A stretch of DNA of 11,595 nt, from positions 1-11,595 of the forward strand of contig CAMLFJ010000044.1 in assembly GCA_946479205.1 (NCBI GenBank). The letters are read 5' to 3'. The DNA is from an uncultured bacterium. Its GTDB lineage: Bacteria > Methylomirabilota > Methylomirabilia > Rokubacteriales > CSP1-6. Each line of letters begins with the position of its first letter. Position 1 is the first letter of the stretch. The position numbers were made by a program, and so were the translations under genes. A model generated the notes under the pieces. That model was not told where the DNA came from, made no database searches, and worked only from the letters and a program-made list of their open reading frames with translations. Below, in pieces: positions 1 through 5,985 of the stretch.

Positions 1-509
1 ACCGCGACCTCGGTGGTGCCGCCGCCCACGTCCACGATCATGCTCGCGCCGGGCTGCTCCACCGGCAGGCCCGCGCCGAGGGCCGCCGCCATGGACGCCT
101 GCACGAGATAGACCTCGCGCGCCCCGGCCTGCTGGGCCGCATCGCGCACCGCCCGCCGCTCGACCTGGGTGATGCCCGCCGGGGTGATGATCACGAGACG
201 TGGCTGCACGAAGCTCCAGCGGCGGCGGGTCTTGTTGATGAAGTAGCGGAACATCTTCTGGGTGCGATCGAAGTCGGCGATGACGCCATGCCGGAGGGGC
301 CGGACGACCTGCACCGACCCCGGGGCCCGCCCGAGCATGGCCTTGGCGTCGTTCCCCACGGCCTGCACGGCGCCGTTCATGTCCACCGCCACCACCGACG
401 GCTCGTCGAGGACCACGCCCTGGCCCCGGACGTAGAGCCGGGTATTGGACGTGCCCAGGTCAACCGCCAGATCGCTCGAGAACACCCGTTCCAGCCCGCC
501 AAGGTTCAT
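1..509 (-). CDS. mreB: MreB-like bacterial actin, N-terminal 169 residues (cut by window edge)
   Basis: This is the N-terminal half of an MreB/actin-superfamily ATPase, a filament-forming cytoskeletal protein that in its family guides the elongation machinery under the inner membrane. The phosphate-1 loop DLGTSNTRLY lies near residues 17-26 and the phosphate-2 loop IVDVGGGTTEVA near 158-169, after which the gene leaves the window. The run MAAALGAGLPV (140-150) is typical MreB. The ATG at 509-507 is preceded by GGGAGGG about 10 nt upstream. The element just before MAAA, normally EEP in MreB, reads QAS here (137-139), so the catalytic acidic pair is missing and an actin-like Gln-Ala takes its place. 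It lies downstream of the mscS-like gene on the same strand after a 129-bp gap. It could be a divergent MreB paralogue rather than the main one; family assignment is firm. Confidence 0.9.
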   Translation of the reverse strand, partial: MNLGGLERVFSSDLAVDLGTSNTRLYVRGQGVVLDEPSVVAVDMNGAVQAVGNDAKAMLGRAPGSVQVVRPLRHGVIADFDRTQKMFRYFINKTRRRWSFVQPRLVIITPAGITQVERRAVRDAAQQAGAREVYLVQASMAAALGAGLPVEQPGASMIVDVGGGTTEVA

Positions 510-567
510 TCGATCGTGGCCCTCCCGCCAGGACCCTCCAGGAGTTCAAAAACTGGACCACGATCGA
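510..567 (-). promoter_or_regulatory. Inverted repeat in the mreB leader, ending at the start codon
   Basis: A perfect 10-bp inverted repeat, TCGATCGTGG / CCACGATCGA, occupies 510-519 and 558-567 with a 38-bp spacer. Read on the minus strand, its 3' arm ends immediately before the mreB ATG and its loop contains the GGGAGGG ribosome-binding site. It could fold in the mRNA or bind a dimeric regulator as DNA. There is no T-run, so it does not look like an intrinsic terminator. Function is inferred only from position. Confidence 0.45.
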
Positions 568-638
568 GGCTCGCTAAATCAGCATGTTGCGCGCCGGTAC
601 GGGCGTCCTGGTGACGGTGACTGTCATCGCGTTGCGCC

Positions 639-1559
639 TCAGCGCGGCAGGGGTGTCGCGCCCTGCATCAGGACGACCGAGAAGGGCTTGCCCGCGTCGC
701 CGACCTGGACGACCCGCGTCGCCGGGATCTCGATCTTCTCGGCCGCGAAGGCCAGGAGGAGGCGCCGCCGGTACTCGCGTCCCACGGTCCATTGCTGGAT
801 GGGCCGCGTCTTGAGGCGGGCCTTGATCACCACGCTCGCGTCCTTGAAGGCATCCACCCCGAAAATCTCGATGGGCTCGATGATCGATGGCCCGTGGGCC
901 GGGTCCTGTCGCAGCTCTTCGGCGACCCGCCGCATCAGGGCGACGATCCGGTCGAGATCTTCCCGGTAGCCCACCTCCACGTCCACCACGTAGCCCGACC
1001 AGTCCTTGGTCATGTTGGCGAGCGTGGTCACGCTGCCGTTGGGGAAGATGTGCACGGTGCCCGCGAGGTCGCGCAGCACGATGGTGCGGAAGGTCACGGT
1101 CTCGACGAGGCCCCCGGTGCCGTTGACCACCGCCACGTCGCCCACCCGGACCTGGTCCTCGAGCACGAGAAAGAACCCGGCGATGACGTCGCGCACCAGG
1201 TACTGCGCGCCGAAGCCCACCGCCAGGCCGACGATGCCCGCCCCGGCCAGGATCGGTCGCACGTCGAAGCCGAGCTGCGAGAGGCAGATGACGACCACGA
1301 TCGACCAGAGCCCGACCAGGGCCAGGGTGCGCAGCACGCTCGTCAGCGTGGCCACCCGCGCGCGGGTGACGCCGGGCAGCGCGCCCGTCCGCGCGCCCGC
1401 CACGACGAGGACGTGCTCGAGCTGGCCGAGCAGCGTGCGCAGGACGCGGGCGCCGAAGTACCCGGCGACCAGCACGAGCACCACGCGGCCGGCGGTCTGT
1501 GCGGTGGATCCGGCCAGGCCGATCAGCACGGTACGGAGATCGGTCGTGAGAGCGTCCAT
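639..1559 (-). CDS. MscS-family small-conductance mechanosensitive channel
   Basis: This 306-residue inner-membrane channel protein is of the MscS family, whose members open under membrane tension to release solutes on osmotic downshock. Hydrophobic segments lie near residues 22-40 and 74-96. The pore helix near 102-133 is rich in Gly and Ala (AGAGIVGLAVGFGAQYLVRD) and runs into the beta-domain opening LEDQVRVGD (133-141). The conserved FPNG (172-175) and a C-terminal alpha/beta domain follow. Length is close to the 286-residue E. coli MscS. The ATG has a strong GAGGAGG site 7 nt upstream, and the VOC-like gene ends 12 bp before it, so the two are probably cotranscribed, perhaps with mreB downstream. 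The exact subfamily (YkuT- or YbdG-like) cannot be set by eye. Confidence 0.93.
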   Translation of the reverse strand: MDALTTDLRTVLIGLAGSTAQTAGRVVLVLVAGYFGARVLRTLLGQLEHVLVVAGARTGALPGVTRARVATLTSVLRTLALVGLWSIVVVICLSQLGFDVRPILAGAGIVGLAVGFGAQYLVRDVIAGFFLVLEDQVRVGDVAVVNGTGGLVETVTFRTIVLRDLAGTVHIFPNGSVTTLANMTKDWSGYVVDVEVGYREDLDRIVALMRRVAEELRQDPAHGPSIIEPIEIFGVDAFKDASVVIKARLKTRPIQQWTVGREYRRRLLLAFAAEKIEIPATRVVQVGDAGKPFSVVLMQGATPLPR

Positions 1560-1571
1560 CGGCGTTCCTCC

Positions 1572-1838
1572 TCAGATGCCAGGCCGCTGAGCGAGCTGGA
1601 TGCCCAGGCGGGCGCTCGCCTCGTTCAAGCCCGCGAGGCCACGTCGGCTCGCGAGCTCGATGGCGAGCGGGCCCTCCGCGGCGGTGGGATCGACCGCGTA
1701 GGTCCAGCTCGCCCACCGGAAGGCGCCGGCGGGCCGCATCCGTTCCGGCACGCCGCCCAGCACCGCCACCAGGACGGAGGGAGCGTCCGCGATGCGCGGC
1801 AGGGCAATCGCGATATGATCGAGCCGGATCGGGGGCAT
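1572..1838 (-). CDS. Short VOC-fold (glyoxalase-like) protein, possibly internally deleted
   Basis: This 88-residue protein begins with a typical first beta-strand of the vicinal-oxygen-chelate fold (IRLDHIAIALPRI, residues 4-16, with the usual metal-ligand His at 8). FRWASWTYA follows near 41-49, as in methylmalonyl-CoA epimerase or glyoxalase relatives. Such proteins usually have about 130 or more residues with a second beta-alpha-beta module. Here the sequence jumps soon after to a tail, ARLGIQLAQ, that resembles the usual C-terminal strand, and no second-module Glu ligand is visible. It may be an internally deleted remnant or a genuine half-module that works as a dimer. The ATG has GAGGG 6 nt upstream. 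It is the first gene of the minus-strand unit leading into the mscS-like gene and is divergent from thioredoxin across 91 bp. Confidence 0.6.
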   Translation of the reverse strand: MPPIRLDHIAIALPRIADAPSVLVAVLGGVPERMRPAGAFRWASWTYAVDPTAAEGPLAIELASRRGLAGLNEASARLGIQLAQRPGI

Positions 1839-1929
1839 CGGGAGCCCTCACATCTTACTCTGGGAAGCCGTCCAGCCCCGAGCATCGCCGGACCTGGTCG
1901 GACCATCTAAACGGCGGGAGGACAGAACG

Positions 1930-2265
1930 ATGACCAACGAAAAGGAATGGCTCCAACACCTCGACGAACGCAACTACGACGAGGCGCTGGTGGCCGCTGA
2001 AGGCGTGATGATGGTGGATTTCTGGGCGGAATGGTGCGGCCCCTGCCGGGCGATCGGACCGGTCCTGGAAGATCTGGCCAAGAACTCCGGCGGCACGGTG
2101 TCCCTGGCGAAGGTGAACGTGGACGAGAACCCGGGCCTCGCGGCCCGCTACGGCATCCGGTCGATTCCGACCATCCTGTTCGTGAAGGACGGCAAGGTCC
2201 GCGACCAGGTGGTGGGCGCGGTGCCGAAGACGCAGATCCAGGCCAAGCTCGCCAGCCTCGCCTGA
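1930..2265 (+). CDS. trxA: Thioredoxin
   Basis: This 111-residue cytoplasmic thioredoxin reduces protein disulfides using electrons from thioredoxin reductase. The redox motif WCGPC is at residues 35-39 within FWAEWCGPCR. The buried Asp is D30, and the cis-proline loop SIPT has its Pro at 80. KVNVDENP (61-68) and the C-terminal strand FVKDGK are typical, and length matches E. coli Trx (about 108). There is no signal peptide. The ATG is preceded by GGGAGGA at 1916-1922, 7 nt upstream. It heads a plus-strand cluster with the carbamoylase 10 bp downstream. Known: the Agrobacterium N-carbamoyl-D-amino acid hydrolase is oxidation-sensitive at cysteine. Inferred: this thioredoxin may help keep its neighbour's nucleophile reduced. 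It may be one of several paralogues. Confidence 0.96.
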   Translation: MTNEKEWLQHLDERNYDEALVAAEGVMMVDFWAEWCGPCRAIGPVLEDLAKNSGGTVSLAKVNVDENPGLAARYGIRSIPTILFVKDGKVRDQVVGAVPKTQIQAKLASLA

Positions 2266-2275
2266 TCCCGGCGGG

Positions 2276-3220
2276 ATGGCCCGCGTCATCACGGTCGCGG
2301 CTGCGCAGCTCGGGCCCATCGCGCGGAGCGAGAGCCGGGGCCTGGTCGTCAAGCGCCTCCTGGACCTGCTCGGGCAGGCCCAGGGGCGCGGCTGCGACCT
2401 GGTAGTCTTTCCCGAGCTCGCGCTGACCACCTTCTTCCCGCGCTGGTGGATGGAGGACCAGGCCGAGATCGACGCCTTCTTCGAGCGGGAGATGCCCGGG
2501 CCCGAGACGCGCCCGCTCTTCGACGAGGCGGCGCGGCTCGGGATGGCGTTCTGCCTGGGCTACGCGGAGCTGATCCAGGAGGCCGGCGCCCTCCGACGCT
2601 ACAACACCTCGATCCTGGTGGACCGCGTCGGGCGGCTCGTGGGCAAGTACCGCAAGGTCCATCTCCCCGGCCACGCCGAGCACGAGCCATCGCGCCCGTT
2701 CCAGCACCTGGAGAAGCGCTACTTCGACGTGGGCGATCTCGGCTTCCCGGTCTGGCGCGCGCTGGGTGGCGTGCTCGGCATGTGCATCTGCAACGACCGC
2801 CGCTGGCCGGAGACCTATCGGGTGATGGGCCTGCAGGGTGTGGAGATGATCCTCCTCGGCTACAACACCCCGGCCCACAACCCGCCCGCGCCGGAGCACG
2901 ACGCGCTCGGCCCCTTCCACAATCACCTGGTGATGCAGGCCGGGGCCTATCAGAACGCCACCTGGGTGGTCGGGGTGGCCAAGTGCGGGCGGGAAGAAGG
3001 CTGCGACCTGATCGGCCAGAGCGCGATCATCGCCCCGTCCGGGGAGATCGTGGCGCAGGCCGCGACCCTCGGCGACGAGCTCATCAGCGCGCGCTGCGAT
3101 CTCGACCTCACCCGCTCCTACAAGGACACGATCTTCAATTTCGCCCGCCACCGGCGGCCGGAGCACTACCGGCTGATCGTCGACCGCGTGGGGGCCGAGC
3201 CACCGGAGGAGCGCCGATGA
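2276..3220 (+). CDS. N-carbamoyl-D-amino acid amidohydrolase (carbon-nitrogen hydrolase family)
   Basis: This 314-residue enzyme of the nitrilase superfamily matches N-carbamoyl-D-amino acid hydrolase (DCase), which releases D-amino acid, CO2 and ammonia from N-carbamoyl-D-amino acids. The catalytic triad sits at the same numbers as in the Agrobacterium enzyme: E47 in FPELALTTFFPRW, K127 in KYRKVHLPGH, and C172 in CICNDRRWPE. Conserved His 129, 144 and 215 are also present. PFQHLEKRYF and YNTPAHNPP are hallmark DCase stretches. The start is fixed by colinearity with DCase; no clear Shine-Dalgarno is seen, so translation probably depends on coupling to thioredoxin 10 bp upstream. Its stop overlaps the MaoC start (ATGA). 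The usual partner, a D-hydantoinase, is not in the window. Another carbamoyl amide substrate is possible. Confidence 0.93.
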   Translation: MARVITVAAAQLGPIARSESRGLVVKRLLDLLGQAQGRGCDLVVFPELALTTFFPRWWMEDQAEIDAFFEREMPGPETRPLFDEAARLGMAFCLGYAELIQEAGALRRYNTSILVDRVGRLVGKYRKVHLPGHAEHEPSRPFQHLEKRYFDVGDLGFPVWRALGGVLGMCICNDRRWPETYRVMGLQGVEMILLGYNTPAHNPPAPEHDALGPFHNHLVMQAGAYQNATWVVGVAKCGREEGCDLIGQSAIIAPSGEIVAQAATLGDELISARCDLDLTRSYKDTIFNFARHRRPEHYRLIVDRVGAEPPEERR

Positions 3221-3681
3221 CCGCGGCCGACATCTACTTCGAGGACTTCACCCCGGGACGGGAGTTCCGCACCGAGGGCATCACGGTCACCGAGGCTCAG
3301 ATCATCGACTTCGCGATGGCCTTCGACCCGCAGCCGTTCCATGTCAACGTCGAGGCGGCCAAGACGTCGATCTACGAAGGCCTGATCGCGAGCGGCTTCC
3401 ACACGATGGCGCTCACGTTCCGGCTCTTCGCCCAGACCCGCGCACTGGCCGCGTGTAGCCTGGGCTCGCCGGGAGTGGACGAGGTGCGCTGGCTGAGGCC
3501 GGTGCGTCCCGGGGATACGCTGCGCGCGACGGTGCAGGTGCTGGATCAGCGGCCGTCGGCGACGAAGCCGGACCGCGGCGTCGTGCGGCTGCACTGGACC
3601 ACCATCAACTACCGCGGCGAGCCGGTGCTCACCATGACGAGCATGCAGCTCGTCCGTCGCCGCCCGACCGCCCCCGCCTGA
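3217..3681 (+). CDS. MaoC-like (R)-specific enoyl-CoA hydratase, hot-dog fold
   Basis: This 154-residue single-domain MaoC-type hot-dog protein is expected to hydrate trans-2-enoyl-CoA to (R)-3-hydroxyacyl-CoA, or to act on a related acyl thioester. The family motif is FDPQPFHVN, with candidate catalytic Asp 37 and His 42 spaced as Asp31 and His36 of Aeromonas PhaJ. It is followed by the helix segment EGLIASGFHTMAL (54-66). The N-terminal IYFEDFTPGREF opening is typical of bacterial MaoC proteins. The ATG overlaps the carbamoylase stop by 4 nt, so the two are translationally coupled. The gene ends one base from the convergent thioesterase-like gene. Its real substrate, and why it is coupled to a carbamoylase, cannot be read from sequence. 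Confidence 0.92.
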   Translation: MTAADIYFEDFTPGREFRTEGITVTEAQIIDFAMAFDPQPFHVNVEAAKTSIYEGLIASGFHTMALTFRLFAQTRALAACSLGSPGVDEVRWLRPVRPGDTLRATVQVLDQRPSATKPDRGVVRLHWTTINYRGEPVLTMTSMQLVRRRPTAPA

Positions 3682-3682
3682 G

Positions 3683-4399
3683 TCAGTCCGCGCAGACCAG
3701 CACCGCGGAGGCGAGCGCGTGCAGCTCGCCCGTCTCCGAGACGATCGCGGACGCGCCGAGCAGGTTGCGCCCATCCGCCGCGAAGGGCCAGCCCATCACG
3801 ATCCACCGCGCGCCGACCTCGAGCGGACGGATCAGGTGGACGGTGAGCTGGCTCAGCGCCGCCCGGCGGCGTCCGAAGGCCTCGAGGAGCGCGAAGCTGC
3901 TCGGGCAATCGAGCGCGGCCCACACGAACTCGGGACGCACGGTGCCGCGCTTGTCGAAGAGCGTAGGATCCGGCGCCCACGGCGCGGCCACCAGGTGCCG
4001 GCCGGGGAGCGGGCCCGGGAAGATCGCGAGCCCGTCCCCCCACTCGCGCGCCGGCCCGCAGACGAAGCACTCGGGGGTGGCGTGCTCGGTGAATCCGAGG
4101 TACCGCTCGGAGGCCCACTGCGCGTCCGCGAACGACGGGGGCGTGGGCGGCTCGAGCTGGAGCACGGCCGGCTCCGCGTGGGCCAGCACCGCGGCCCCGT
4201 CCGAGAGCACCACCCGGCCATCCGCGAGCCGCTCGACGCCGAAGGCGCGGTCCACCGGGATCGAGGCGTCGAGGCTCACGCGCGCCGGCCCATCCAGGTG
4301 CTGCCCGAGCAGGCCGGCGATGTACCCGCCGCTCGCGGTCTGGGGGGAGCCGCGGAAACGACCCTTCACGACGACGGCCTCCGCTTCGCCGATGCTCAT
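3683..4399 (-). CDS. Thioesterase-like hot-dog superfamily protein
   Basis: This 238-residue protein resembles the conserved thioesterase-like hot-dog family found in high-GC bacteria (CFVCGP near residues 112-117, then GDGLAIFPGP, VAAPWAPD and FVWAALDCPS). Two hot-dog-like halves are suggested by the early SGGYIAGLL segment and the later LTVHLIRPLEVG segment. The likely role is binding or hydrolysis of an acyl-CoA; no catalytic residue can be assigned with confidence. I place the start at the ATG 4399-4397, which has GGGAGG about 6 nt upstream. An in-frame ATG at 4459 would add 20 residues lacking family character. It is convergent with MaoC and divergent from the Mur ligase. The pair of Cys in CFVCGP is notable and could be structural or metal-binding. 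Confidence 0.75.
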   Translation of the reverse strand: MSIGEAEAVVVKGRFRGSPQTASGGYIAGLLGQHLDGPARVSLDASIPVDRAFGVERLADGRVVLSDGAAVLAHAEPAVLQLEPPTPPSFADAQWASERYLGFTEHATPECFVCGPAREWGDGLAIFPGPLPGRHLVAAPWAPDPTLFDKRGTVRPEFVWAALDCPSSFALLEAFGRRRAALSQLTVHLIRPLEVGARWIVMGWPFAADGRNLLGASAIVSETGELHALASAVLVCAD

Positions 4400-4449
4400 G
4401 GCGTCCTCCCTTGGGCGGCGTCCCTTCGCAAGCGCGATGCCAGGACGCC
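4400..4449 (-). promoter_or_regulatory. Leader with mutually exclusive hairpins before the thioesterase-like gene
   Basis: On the minus strand the segment GGCGTCC (4449-4443) can pair with either of two downstream GGACGCC copies, at 4423-4417 or at 4406-4400. The first pairing forms an 8-bp hairpin (with one wobble) around a smaller TCGC-GCTT-GCGA stem and leaves the ribosome-binding site free. The second pairs with AGGACGCC, which contains the end of the Shine-Dalgarno and ends exactly at the ATG. This is the layout of a translational switch, but no known riboswitch class is recognised. If the upstream ATG at 4459 were used the segment would be coding. Confidence 0.4.
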
Positions 4450-4556
4450 GGAACACCATATCAATGAGTTAGGCGGCGGTATCGGGCGCTTCGCCCTGGC
4501 GGGGTGGGCGAAAATCCACCGGATTATTCGATCGGCGATTCATGGCAGGATGAAGT
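4400..4556. promoter_or_regulatory. Divergent intergenic region between thioesterase-like and Mur ligase genes
   Basis: This 157-bp gap must hold the promoters of both divergent genes. No hexamer pair good enough to call is visible on either strand. Besides the leader repeats at 4400-4449, it contains a small hairpin GGGCG-CTT-CGCCC at 4484-4496. A less GC-rich patch (AAAATCC and GGATTATTCG) lies near 4511-4530, the likeliest place for a plus-strand promoter. Confidence 0.35.
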
Positions 4557-5915
4557 GTGCGCTATCACTTCTCGGGCATCGCGGGCGTCGGGATGAACCC
4601 GCTGGCCCGGCTCATGCGGGCACGCGGCCACGTCGTGCAGGGCTCCGATCGCTCCTTCGACCAGGGCAAGAACGCGGAGGTGGCCGCGGGCTTGGTCGCG
4701 CTCGGCATCGTCGTCAAGCCCCAGGACGGCTCCGCGGTGACCGCGGACCTCGACCGCTTCGTCTACTCCACCGCGGTGGAGGCGGAGACGCCGGAGGCGC
4801 GGGCCGCGCGTGCGCTCGGCCTCGAGCGGGTGCCGCGCCCGGCCTTACTCGCCGAGATCGTGGACGCGGGACGGCCGGGCGTCGCCATCGCGGGCACCAG
4901 CGGCAAGAGCACGATCACCGGCATGGTGGGCTGGCTCACCCGCGAGTCGGGGGTGGCCGCCACCGTGCTGGGCGGCGCCGCCCTCGCGGGCGACGGCACG
5001 AGCGGCTGCTTCCTCCCGGGCCCGGTGGATGGGCCGGTGGCCGCGGAAGCCTGCGAGTCAGACGGCACCTTGACCGGGTACCACGCCGCGCTCGGACTCA
5101 TCCACAACATCAGCCGCGATCACGGCGAGGTGGACGCGCTCCTGCCCCAGTTCGAGGCGTTCGCCAAGCGCTCCGGCCGGCTGCTGGTCAATAGCGCCTC
5201 GCCGGAGGCCATGGAGCTCGGCCGCGCGGTGGGCGCGAACAGCTATGGCTCGGGCCCACACGCCGACACGCCCCTCGAGGTCACGAGCACCGGTCCTCAC
5301 CGCGCCTGCGGTGTCCTGCACCTGCCGACGGGATCGCTCGGCCTCGACGTGCCCCAGCCCGGCCTCCACAACCTGGAGAACGCGGCCGCCGCCGCCTTGA
5401 TCGCGCTCGACCTGGGCATCGCCCCGGCGACGGTGGCGACCCTGCTCGCCCGCTTCCCCGGGGTGGCGCGCCGCTTCGAGGTGATCGGCGTGACCGCCGG
5501 GGGCGTCCGGGTCGTGGACGACTACGCGCACAACGGGGAGAAGCTGCGCGCCGCGATCACCGCGGCGCAGGCCGGGGCGGCCCGCGTCCTGGCCGTCTTC
5601 CAGCCGCACGGTTTCGGACCGGCCCGCTTCCTGCGACCCGAGCTGCGCGAGCTGATGCCGCGGCTGCTGCGGCCCGCGGATCGTCTCTGCTACGCGGAGA
5701 TCTTCTACGCGGGGGGCACCGTGGCCAGGGACATTTCGAGCCGCATGCTCGCCGACGATTTGCCGGCCGCCCTGGGCTGTGGCTACGCCCCGAGCCACCG
5801 GGCGGTCATCGACTGGGTCCGGGCGGAGGTCCGGCCCGGCGATACCGTGCTGATCATGGGCGCCCGGGATCCGGAGCTGCCCGGCCTGGCCCGGGCCGTG
5901 TTCTCGGCCCTCTAG
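4557..5915 (+). CDS. MurC/Mpl-type Mur ligase family protein (UDP-N-acetylmuramate--peptide ligase-like)
   Basis: This 452-residue cytoplasmic ATP-dependent ligase has the three-domain Mur layout. Domain 1 is a Rossmann-like UMAG-binding domain opening HFSGIAGVGMNPLARL (4-19). The central ATPase domain has P-loop GTSGKST (113-119), EACESDG (164-170) and HN..RDH (183-189). PGLHNLENAAAA (268-279) and RRFEVIG (305-311) follow. The C-terminal domain contains DDYAHN (321-326), QPHGFGPAR (349-357) and MGARD near the end. MurC adds L-Ala to UDP-MurNAc and Mpl adds recycled tripeptide; MurC/Mpl similarity is clear, but which substrate is not. The start is GTG with AGGA 6 nt upstream and an in-frame TGA two codons before it. 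It stands alone, not in a division/wall cluster, so it is probably a paralogue or Mpl-like recycling enzyme. It converges with the hopene cyclase. Confidence 0.85.
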   Translation: MRYHFSGIAGVGMNPLARLMRARGHVVQGSDRSFDQGKNAEVAAGLVALGIVVKPQDGSAVTADLDRFVYSTAVEAETPEARAARALGLERVPRPALLAEIVDAGRPGVAIAGTSGKSTITGMVGWLTRESGVAATVLGGAALAGDGTSGCFLPGPVDGPVAAEACESDGTLTGYHAALGLIHNISRDHGEVDALLPQFEAFAKRSGRLLVNSASPEAMELGRAVGANSYGSGPHADTPLEVTSTGPHRACGVLHLPTGSLGLDVPQPGLHNLENAAAAALIALDLGIAPATVATLLARFPGVARRFEVIGVTAGGVRVVDDYAHNGEKLRAAITAAQAGAARVLAVFQPHGFGPARFLRPELRELMPRLLRPADRLCYAEIFYAGGTVARDISSRMLADDLPAALGCGYAPSHRAVIDWVRAEVRPGDTVLIMGARDPELPGLARAVFSAL

Positions 5916-5985
5916 CCCCACCTCCTTCCCCTCCGATCGCTCGACCGGCTGGAGGTCGCGGCGCCGACCGTCTAGTCCAGAACGC
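5916..5985. other. Short convergent intergenic gap
   Basis: This 70-bp gap lies between the stops of the Mur ligase and the squalene-hopene cyclase. A 5-bp hairpin (GGTCG 5954-5958 / CGACC 5965-5969) is the only fold noticed. It has no adjoining T-run on either strand, so an intrinsic terminator cannot be claimed. Confidence 0.25.

Noticed and set aside
574..627. A 17-codon reading frame on the minus strand between the mscS-like and mreB-like genes, with a weak GAGGCG site.
   Set aside because: It is very short, has no recognisable character and its ribosome-binding signal is marginal; it is more likely leader sequence.
639..1910. Long plus-strand and alternative minus-strand open frames across the mscS-like gene.
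   Set aside because: They are rich in Arg, Pro and Gly with no domain character, typical shadows in GC-rich DNA.
4457..4459. Upstream ATG start for the thioesterase-like gene.
   Set aside because: The extra 20 residues lack family character and the ATG at 4399 has a strong Shine-Dalgarno; kept only as an alternative.
5954..5969. Intrinsic terminator between the Mur ligase and hopene cyclase.
   Set aside because: The stem is only 5 bp and has no T-run on either strand.
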